53,860 nt of DNA from Pelobacter sp. UBA6093 (GTDB lineage: Bacteria; Desulfobacterota; Desulfuromonadia; Desulfuromonadales; Syntrophotaleaceae), in assembly GCA_002435955.1 (NCBI GenBank), contig DIWZ01000033.1, positions 229,508 to 283,367 of the forward strand, read 5' to 3'. The translations under genes were made by a program, and so were the position numbers. This document shows positions 47,968 through 53,860 of this stretch, piece by piece (positions within the stretch are counted from its first letter, which is position 1; each line of letters opens with the position of its first letter). A model generated the notes under the pieces. The model did no database searches, was not told the DNA's origin, and saw nothing but the letters and a program-made list of their open reading frames with translations.

Positions 47968-48549
47968 ATGGCCGAGATCAGGTGGGAAAAAGAGTTAAGC
48001 GCTGCAAAGGAGCGGGCAAAGGCGGAGAAAAAGCCGATCTATCTCGATTTCTGGTTCGATGGGTGACTGGGCTGCATCGCCATGAATACGGGTCCGTATT
48101 CCAGCCAAGAGGTACAGAAGTACATTGAAGAGCGTTTCGTCCCGGTGAAGAGCCAATGTTTCTGGGACAAGCCGACCGACCTCATGAATCGGTTCGCCGT
48201 CAAGTGGACCCCCACCCTGCTGGTTCTCGACGCCGAGGGAGAGGAGCACCACCGGATGGTGGGGTATGTCCCCGACGAGGACCTTCTCGCCCACCTGGAG
48301 TTGGGATTGGGGAAGAGCGCCTTCGACCGGGACCGGCATGCCGAGGCGGAGGCCCATTTGCAGGCGGTGATCGACCGGCATCCGGAGACAGGAGCGGCTC
48401 CCGAGGCGGTCTTCCTGCACGGCGTGGCCGGCTACAGGAAGACCCATGACGCAAAGCCGTTGCGCCTGGCCTACGAAACCCTGTCGAAAAGGTACCCGCA
48501 GAGCGAGTGGGCGCGAAGGTCAAAGCCCTATGCGCAGATTCCTCTATGA
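47968..48549 (+). CDS. Thioredoxin-fold selenoprotein with in-frame UGA (UxxC motif)
   Basis: 193 codons from ATG at 47968 (AAAGGAG before it) with a single internal TGA at codon 33 (48064-48066). Translating TGA as selenocysteine gives IYLDFWFDG-U-LGCIAMNTG: the thioredoxin-fold strand DFWF followed by UxxC in the place of the redox CxxC. After TGA the same frame runs on for 160 codons with the rest of a thioredoxin fold (EERFVPVKSQ, FAVKWTPTLLVLDAEGEE with the cis-Pro TP) and a TPR-like helical tail (AEAEAHLQAVIDRHPETGAA). A hairpin with the bacterial SECIS layout starts right after the TGA. Thiol-disulfide exchange or peroxide reduction is the probable activity. No signal peptide. Confidence 0.9.
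48064..48106 (+). promoter_or_regulatory. bSECIS-like hairpin of the selenoprotein gene
   Basis: TGA at 48064-48066 is followed by outer arms GGCTG (48070-48074) / CAGCC (48102-48106) and an apical stem GAATAC / GTATTC (48084-48089, 48096-48101) with the loop GGGUCC. The GGUC in the loop equals that of the E. coli fdhF SECIS and lies 23-26 bases past the UGA, inside the usual bacterial distance. Confidence 0.8.
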
Positions 48550-48640
48550 GAAGGACTCTTCACTCCCCTCTTCGGCGCTCCGCTCCCCGACGATGGGGAA
48601 AAGGTGCCGTCTGTGGGATAGTTCTATAATCATCATTCAG

Positions 48641-48676
48641 CAAAATCCCCTCGGGCCTGGTGCCGGAGGGGATTTG
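48641..48676. terminator. Stem-loop after the selenoprotein gene
   Basis: AAATCCCCTC / GAGGGGATTT, with inner GGC/GCC. A ten-base stem with short A/T arms and no long T-run; a probable terminator for the selenoprotein unit. The rest of 48550-48858 shows nothing else. Confidence 0.6.
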
Positions 48677-48858
48677 CGTCTGATAACTCCTAAATTTCAA
48701 GACAGGAACCACCATAAAAAAAGGCGCTGCGCGTGAATATGGTTGGTGTTTTGAGCACCTCCTGAAATTTGGTAAACCTTGCATCGTTATCATTCCGTTA
48801 CAGCTTTGTCCTGGGGATGGCATAGCGGTGGTCGCCCTGACTGAACTCCCAGCGACCA

Positions 48859-48979
48859 TGCAAAAGCAATGTTTGTGTTGCTTTTGCAGAAAATCCTTAC
48901 CGACCTCCAGGTAAGGCAACCCAAATGTTGCTTTCTGGGTGAGCTCTCGCCATTCTCAAAATAGCAACTTAATCGTTGC
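48859..48979 (+). promoter_or_regulatory. Three palindromic operators upstream of hipB
   Basis: GCAAC-N6-GTTGC occurs at 48916-48931 and 48964-48979; a related larger palindrome TGCAAAAGCAA / TTGCTTTTGCA occupies 48859-48888. Centres lie about 50 and 48 bases apart, close to five helical turns. They are probably bound by the HipB-like protein encoded just downstream, for autorepression. Confidence 0.8.
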
Positions 48980-49041
48980 CTAACTGAAATAAAGAAGCTA
49001 GTATGTTTCTTGTGGCCAAAAAAGCAATACAGGAGTTTACA

Positions 49042-49380
49042 ATGGCAGGTTCCCTGCTTCAGCAGCTCAAAAAAAGACGCTTAATGCTGGGACTCAAGCA
49101 ACACGACATGATAATGCGCATCGGTGTATCCCGTCAGCAATACCAACGGTTGGAGTCCAAGGGCAATCCACGGCTAGACACTCTGGAGTTGATTGCCAAA
49201 GGCCTTAACAGCGAGCTGATGCTTATCCCCAAAGAAAAGGTGCGTGCCGTAGTAGATGTGCTTGAAAGTGTCGAGCCGGAACTGGCATCAGGGCAAAAAC
49301 CATCAAAGCAGGAAAAGGATAATAAAAGGAAAAGCCTGTCTGACGACCCATGGCAGGATATCCTTGAGGATGATCTATGA
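49042..49380 (+). CDS. hipB: HipB-like XRE-family antitoxin/repressor
   Basis: A 112-residue DNA-binding protein. The helix-turn-helix is LLQQLKKRRLMLGLKQHDMI and MRIGVSRQQYQRLESKGNPRLDTLELIAKGL (in parts), the XRE/HipB fold. The C-terminus is long and charged with the ending DDPWQDILEDDL. ATG at 49042 has CAGGAGTTTACA; an earlier ATG at 49003 lacks one. The stop overlaps the next ATG (ATGA), the usual coupling of hipBA. Since its partner is internally deleted, it may act now only as a repressor of its own operators. Confidence 0.85.
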   Translation: MAGSLLQQLKKRRLMLGLKQHDMIMRIGVSRQQYQRLESKGNPRLDTLELIAKGLNSELMLIPKEKVRAVVDVLESVEPELASGQKPSKQEKDNKRKSLSDDPWQDILEDDL

Positions 49381-49772
49381 ACGATCGTGCCTCAGATGAA
49401 ATCAAAGTACTAAGGTTGACTTTGCACGGAAGGTTAGTTGGCTGGAGTTTGCTCTATTCGGATCAAGTTACACCACGACTTTCCCCAGCCTATGACATCG
49501 TCACTACCAGCGTTTATATTGATAACGAAAGGCGCTACGCGCTCAACCTGGGAAAGACGAAGGAATGGTATGATGTCACTAATGGAAACTTTGAGGCGTG
49601 GGCCAAGCGAGCGGGTGTGCCATGGCGCGCTATGAAGCCACATCTTGATGACACCATGGAAAAAGCACGAAGTTTATGGCCAGAAAAATTAAAAGATCTG
49701 CCCATGAATGGTGAGCACAAGGATAGACTCCAGGCCCACTGGGCTAATCTGCATAAAGATTTTCGGATTTAA
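49377..49772 (+). pseudogene. hipA: hipA with internal deletion of the kinase domain
   Basis: An open 131-codon frame. The first about 25 codons (VLRLTLHGRLVGWSLL) look like the HipA N-terminus (LxVxLxGxxVGxL). At codon 34 it jumps to RLSPAYDIVTTSVYIDNERR and LNLGKTKEWYDVTNGNFEAWAKRAGVP (in parts), the last quarter of HipA. Full HipA proteins have about 400-440 residues, so some 300 are missing, including the P-loop, most of the kinase core and the catalytic Asp. The junction is in frame, so a short product can still be made. Toxin activity must be lost. Confidence 0.85.
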
Positions 49773-49818
49773 CGTTTTCCTCACATCCGCCAGAGGTGGC
49801 CCCGATTTGCGAGGCTAC

Positions 49819-49965
49819 ATGAATGACCGGATCTGTTTAGGGTTTGATGAAACCCCTGAAAGTGGTTGCATAGCTGTTATAGGTATTGGCCAGAAAGGGG
49901 CTCGCATGATGGAATTATTACGTCAAGATCTCTCAGGCAATGACTACACGAAGCTCCATCTGTAA
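49819..49965 (+). CDS. 48-residue ORF, possible gene fragment
   Basis: MNDRICLGFDETPESG then CIAVIGIGQKGARMMELL; a glycine-rich nucleotide-binding-like turn and GAGG at good distance before the ATG. It stops after LHL. It may be the N-terminal part of a truncated gene. No family is assigned. Confidence 0.35.
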   Translation: MNDRICLGFDETPESGCIAVIGIGQKGARMMELLRQDLSGNDYTKLHL

Positions 49966-50040
49966 CCTATGTATCTGAACTTTTTTGTTACCTATGTCCT
50001 TGACTCGGACACTCCTGCTAAAACCTCCTCGCCCGGCACC

Positions 50041-50441
50041 TCACCTCCCGCTTTCCCAGCCTCCGCCAAATACCCGGTACAGTTCGAGAGCCGCCTCCAG
50101 ATGCGTCAGACGCAGCTGTACGATCTGATCCTGGGCCTGAAAAAGGCTGCGTTGGGCATCGAGCACATCGAGCATTTCTTCGGCCCCTTTGCGGTAACGC
50201 AGTTCCCCCAAGAGGAGGGTGCTGCGGGCCTGGGCGGCAATTTGTTCCTGAAATTCGGTCTGTTGGACGCTGTAGGCGGCATTGTTCAGGGCATCCTCCA
50301 CTTCCTTCAGGGCGGTAAGGATCGCCTGGCGGTAATTTTCCACCAATTCGAGTTGTCGGGATTCGGCGATGGCGACCTGGTTTTTCAGGCGGCCGCCGTC
50401 AAACAATGTCTGGGCCAGGGCTGCGATAATGCCCAGGCTGG
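50041..50441 (-). pseudogene. C-terminal fragment of a TolC-like outer membrane efflux protein
   Basis: ASLGIIAALAQTLFDGG then RLKNQVAIAESRQLELVENY, ILTALKEVEDALNNAAYSV and ELRYRKGAEEMLDVLDAQRSL are the last 130 residues of an OMF efflux channel. The first 300 or so residues are missing: homology stops near 50441. The stop codon is intact, so the break is at the 5' side. No periplasmic adaptor or pump gene is near. Confidence 0.85.
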
Positions 50442-50565
50442 CGTGTAAGGGGATCGCGTTTCAGCACTTGACTCTTGTCAGAAGTTGAGACGCGCCCCCT
50501 GAGCTGTCCCCCAAACGAAATGGGCCCATACCGCGCAGTAGAAGAAACTCTGGATTTTCATCGCT

Positions 50566-51255
50566 TTATCCTCTCGGGCTGACCACAAGTAGCTCCATAA
50601 GAGCCTTGGCTGCGGCCGTCGACGAAGCGGGATTCTGCCCCGTGACGAGGCGGCCATCCGCGATCGCAAAGCTTTCCCAATCGGCCGCCTTCTCGAAAAG
50701 GCCGCCGAGTCTCTTCAGTTCATCCTCAACAAGAAAAGGCACGACATTGGTGAGGTCAACTGCCTCCTCTTCTCCGTTGGTGAAGCCAGTGACGCGCTTT
50801 CCCTTTACGATTGGAGCGCCCTTGTACATCACCCGATGGAGCACAGCCGGCCCATGGCAGACAGCAGCCACCGGCTTGCCGGAATTGTAGAAAGATTCAA
50901 TCAAGGCGATGGAATCGGGGTTGTCGGCGAGGTCCCACATCGGACCGTGGCCACCCGGATAGAATATCGCATTGAAGTCCTCAGATTTCATATCGGACAA
51001 TTGGAAGGTCCGGGACAATGCCTTTTGCGCCTCCGCGTCCTGTTTGAACCGTACCATCGCGGGAGTCTGATTCTCCGGCAAATCGCTCTTCGGATCGATC
51101 GGTGGTTGCCCCCCTTTCGGCGAGGCCAATGTCACATGCACACCAGAATCCTGGAATACATAGTAGGGCGCCGCGAATTCCTCCAGCCAAAAGCCGGTCT
51201 TGCGATCAGTGTTTCCCAATTGATCATGTGATGTCAGCACCATCAGTATTTTCAT
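50566..51255 (-). CDS. DJ-1/PfpI family protein (Hsp31-like, class I glutamine amidotransferase fold)
   Basis: A 229-residue protein. KILMVLTSHDQLGNTDRKTG at the start, the nucleophile elbow AVCHGPAVL with catalytic Cys (about residue 131), IFYPGGHGPMWDL with the acidic/His partner region, and TGFTNGEEEAVDLTNVVPFLVEDEL (in parts), the Hsp31/glyoxalase III-type subfamily. These proteins act as glutathione-independent glyoxalases or deglycases. AAAGGAGAACGAACA precedes the ATG. It is intact and flanked by decayed genes. Confidence 0.9.
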   Translation of the reverse strand: MKILMVLTSHDQLGNTDRKTGFWLEEFAAPYYVFQDSGVHVTLASPKGGQPPIDPKSDLPENQTPAMVRFKQDAEAQKALSRTFQLSDMKSEDFNAIFYPGGHGPMWDLADNPDSIALIESFYNSGKPVAAVCHGPAVLHRVMYKGAPIVKGKRVTGFTNGEEEAVDLTNVVPFLVEDELKRLGGLFEKAADWESFAIADGRLVTGQNPASSTAAAKALMELLVVSPRG

Positions 51256-51307
51256 TGTTCGTTCTCCTTTGCTTTCGTATATGACTACGGAAAAACAAAG
51301 AGTCGTG

Positions 51308-51367
51308 TCACATCACCCAGTCCTTGTAATAGATCTGCGTGCCGTCTTTGGTCGTGATCCAAGGCAT
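51308..51367 (-). pseudogene. First 18 codons of an alpha/beta hydrolase (haloperoxidase-like)
   Basis: MPWITTKDGTQIYYKDW is the standard start of non-haem chloroperoxidase-type alpha/beta hydrolases (normally followed by G-x-G-x-PVV), complete with an AGAGGAG ribosome-binding site. Codon 19 is Met and then a stop; the rest of the enzyme is missing. Confidence 0.8.
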
Positions 51368-52005
51368 GGAATATTCTCCTCTTCTGTTCCCCACCATAAA
51401 GGTTGCTTGGCTCATCTGGCCGGAACGGAATCCCTTCCAGCGGGACGTATTGAGTGGGAAAACCAAAAATAAAGGCCGGCCACCTCTAAAGGATTTGACA
51501 TCCTTCGGCAGCTCGGCCATCTTCGAAACTCGGAGATCCGTGGCTTTCTGTCCCTGCCTCTCGGCAGGTTTGGCTTTGTCGGGGTTAACGCTGTATTTGC
51601 ATTTCACTATATCCCGATTCTCTGGCCGGTCAAGACTACCCTATTTCCGCGCAAAAAACTCACATTCTGGAACAACTTATAAGAACGGGCCCACTTTGAG
51701 GAACCGGGTGGGCCTTTTAAGTGTTTTGGATATGCTGAGAGATAGGAAAGGCCCGCAAGCCAGGTCTGGCAGGGTGGCCTGCCGCATTTCAAAATCAATT
51801 TTTGCTGTTAATTTAGACGCTTTGCCGACGCAGGAGAAGACTGCCTGATCAGGGATTCTCACAGGTAAAAGATCGCTCCGGCCGATGCCCTAACAAATTC
51901 CTATAAAAAGTCTTGCGCGCAAGATGCGACAATCGTATTACTAGCGTGAAAATTTTTCGGTGTCGATTTGCGTTTCCATCACCCCTTACCTTCGAGATCC
52001 AAAAA
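51368..52005. other. Gene-poor stretch upstream of the Na/Pi cotransporter
   Basis: About 640 bases. Several short frames exist on both strands without start signals or known domains. The DNA resembles decayed intergenic sequence. The cotransporter promoter should lie here, but I could not place it. Confidence 0.5.
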
Positions 52006-53682
52006 ATGATTGAACCTTTTAAGATGGGTTACACGGTCTTGGGCGGACTCGGGATTTTCATCCTTGGAATGAAAATCCTGTCGGAAAGCCTGCAGATGCT
52101 TTCAGGAGGGCTGATCCGAAAGGCGATCTCTTCCGTCACCACCAATCGTATTTTGGCGGTGCTGGTCGGGCTGAGTGTTACCGCCTTCGTCCAATCCTCG
52201 TCCATTACCACGGTTATGGTCGTCGGCCTGACCAACGCTGGCCTGATGCAGCTAAGCCAGGCGATCGGGGTCATCCTTGGTGCCAACATCGGAACCACCA
52301 TTACCGGCTGGATTCTTGCCGTCAATATCGGCAAGTACGGTCTGCTGCTGATCGGCCTCGGTATTTTCCCGATGCTCTTCGTGAAAAATGAGCGTATTTC
52401 GGGCATTTCCAAGGTTCTTGTCGCCCTGGGCATGATCTTTTTCGGTCTGGAGATCATGAGCGGGGCTTTCAAGCCGCTACGTGACGCCGAGGGTTTCAGG
52501 CACCTGATGCTCCTCCTCGATGCCCGGTCACTGCCGAGCCTTCTCGGCTGTGTCGCTATCGGATGCCTGATGACCATGGTTATCCAGAGCAGTTCGGCGA
52601 TGCTCGGCATCACCATGGCCCTCGCCACGACCGGGGCCATACCTATGCAGACGGCCGTCGCCCTGGTCCTGGGGGAGAATATCGGCACGACCATCACTGC
52701 CCAGCTCGCTTCCCTCGGGGGTACTTTTACCGCGCGGCGGGCCGCCATGGCGCACAGCATGTTCAACGTCTTGGGAGTCCTCATCATCATCTCGATCTTT
52801 TCCCCCTTCATCGGCATGATCGAGACAATGGTCCCCGGCGCGGCCGATTACGTGAACAATGCAGGGAGCCGACCCTACATCGCTGCCCATATTGCCTTCG
52901 GTCACTCCTTTTTCAATATTGCGGCGACACTTATCATGCTGCCTTTTCTCCAGTATCTGGAAAGGGTGGTCGTCAAAGTCGTGCCGGAGACCGGAGGGGC
53001 GGGGGCAGGGCCGTTCAAGTATATTGGTCCGCCCGGCAGCATGCCGGTGGCCATGGGAGTTTCGATGGTCCACAAGGAACTCAAACGGATGCAGGGAGAT
53101 GTCCAAGAAGCCCTGCATCTTGTCGGTGAGCTGCTGCAGCCGGAATTTAAGGGCCGGGAGCGTTTATACCAGAAGGTAAAGACGATCGAAGAAGAGACCG
53201 ATATCGTGCAGAAAGAAATCACTACCTTCACCGTTTCATTGATGCAAGCCGGCCAAGCCGGCCTGGACCAGTCGGATCGGGCCTATGCCTACGTTCGCGC
53301 CGCCGACGAACTCGAATCGATTGCTGACTATGCGGTTTCGATCATCACCTATATGAAGCGGCTCGAAAAGAACGAACTCGATTTCAGCGAAGACGCCTGG
53401 AAGGACCTGAAAAGCTTCCACGCCAAGATTTTTGCTTTTTTCACCCTGGTGGAAAAGACCCTTCAGGGTGAAGCCAGCGATAGAACGAGCGCCGTGCGGG
53501 AGGAAGCCGGACGGCTCAACGAATTGGCCGACGATATTCGTGACTCCCACCTCGACCGAATGAAGGCCGGCTCTTGCGGCGCCTTGTCGGCTCTAATCTT
53601 TAGTGATATGGCAATTGCCCTCCGCAGGATCAAGAACCATACCGTCAATCTTCACGAGGCGCTATCGGTGGAAGTTCAATGA
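52006..53682 (+). CDS. Na/Pi cotransporter family protein with PhoU-like tail
   Basis: A 558-residue membrane protein. Two inverted repeats carry the family motif: VTAFVQSSSITTVMVVGLTN with ILGANIGTTITGW in the first half, and CLMTMVIQSSSAMLGITMAL with VLGENIGTTITAQLAS in the second. The QSSS and GxNIGTT elements form the Na+ and phosphate sites. About eight membrane segments are followed by a soluble helical tail (residues about 360-558) like PhoU. It imports phosphate using sodium. ATG at 52006 was chosen from the family start; an upstream frame is open but lacks signals. It could also work with other regulators since no pho genes are near. Confidence 0.92.
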   Translation: MIEPFKMGYTVLGGLGIFILGMKILSESLQMLSGGLIRKAISSVTTNRILAVLVGLSVTAFVQSSSITTVMVVGLTNAGLMQLSQAIGVILGANIGTTITGWILAVNIGKYGLLLIGLGIFPMLFVKNERISGISKVLVALGMIFFGLEIMSGAFKPLRDAEGFRHLMLLLDARSLPSLLGCVAIGCLMTMVIQSSSAMLGITMALATTGAIPMQTAVALVLGENIGTTITAQLASLGGTFTARRAAMAHSMFNVLGVLIIISIFSPFIGMIETMVPGAADYVNNAGSRPYIAAHIAFGHSFFNIAATLIMLPFLQYLERVVVKVVPETGGAGAGPFKYIGPPGSMPVAMGVSMVHKELKRMQGDVQEALHLVGELLQPEFKGRERLYQKVKTIEEETDIVQKEITTFTVSLMQAGQAGLDQSDRAYAYVRAADELESIADYAVSIITYMKRLEKNELDFSEDAWKDLKSFHAKIFAFFTLVEKTLQGEASDRTSAVREEAGRLNELADDIRDSHLDRMKAGSCGALSALIFSDMAIALRRIKNHTVNLHEALSVEVQ

Positions 53683-53860
53683 GACGAATTATTGCAGGAG
53701 CTGCCTTGGGGGGCGCTCCATGAATTTTCCCGCACTCCTTGCCGGATGATTTGAGAGAAATTGCAGAAAGTCTTTTAATCCCTATAATGCGAGAAAAGCC
53801 TCTGGTCCAGAGATCGAGGGTTTTTGGTGTCTGAAGCGGCGGGTGTCAAGGTAGTTGTCG
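53683..53860. other. Window end, no gene seen
   Basis: The last 178 bases after the cotransporter stop contain no supported gene or clear terminator. Confidence 0.4.

Noticed and set aside
50478..50561. 27-codon frame MKIQSFFYCAVWAHF after the PfpI gene
   Set aside because: Has a fair ribosome-binding site but is tiny, without conservation evidence, and lies in a decayed region.

Overview
The window looks like a chromosomal segment of a Desulfuromonadota bacterium (Desulfuromonas/Pelobacter-like). This is an inference from gene content: high-GC housekeeping genes, DUF445, DUF2779, BON/PRC-barrel stress proteins, an rSAM/SPASM protein, selenium use (tRNA 2-selenouridine synthase plus a UGA-encoded selenoprotein), many degenerate inverted-repeat elements, and no rRNA or tRNA gene in view.

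Layout. 0-15 kb is mostly ordinary core genome: a phospholipase D/cardiolipin synthase relative, DUF445, GNAT + M20 peptidase, a sugar-nucleotidyltransferase, hslO (Hsp33) + selU, a phytoene-desaturase-like flavoprotein, a YkgJ-like CxxCC protein, CsbD, otsB, an M50 site-2 protease with CBS domains, and a DUF2779 nuclease. 15-26 kb is a previously unmarked integron: an integron-type tyrosine recombinase on the plus strand, an attI-like region, and at least three cassettes with recognisable attC sites. The first two cassettes have complete attC sites whose terminal boxes match their own starts. The array lies downstream of the integrase 3' end, the inverse of the usual divergent arrangement. 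Cassette cargo includes a 588-aa OLD-type ATPase/TOPRIM nuclease (probable phage defence) and two orphan proteins. The third attC is entered by the 5' half of a group II intron. The rest of the array was then broken by two families of REP-associated Y1 (HUH) transposase elements, an IS3-family element and a stand-alone CheB methylesterase. Remnant attC sites at 20.5 and 25.9 kb show that the array once reached at least to 25.9 kb.

26-38 kb is an envelope/stress region: lipoproteins, DUF302, NfeD-like, PRC-barrel, lipoprotein Cu/Zn superoxide dismutase, BON protein, chromate transporter, a metal-type two-component system beside an LTA-synthase-like sulfatase, hemolysin III family protein, Vgb-like propeller and a ferritin-like protein. 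38-48 kb holds a K+ channel, an AT-rich RlpA protein, DUF1540, murB, an M48 lipoprotein protease, rsgA, a Cys-rich small protein, a VOC protein and a radical SAM/SPASM protein. 48-49.8 kb holds the selenoprotein (UxxC thioredoxin fold with a bSECIS-like hairpin in the coding sequence) and a hipB gene with three evenly spaced palindromic operators followed by an internally deleted hipA. 49.8-52 kb is decayed (efflux-protein fragment, hydrolase stub) around a DJ-1/PfpI gene. The window ends with a Na/Pi cotransporter.

Two families of short non-coding inverted-repeat elements (A and B) are scattered across the core regions. One family A copy supplies the stop codon of the M20 peptidase.
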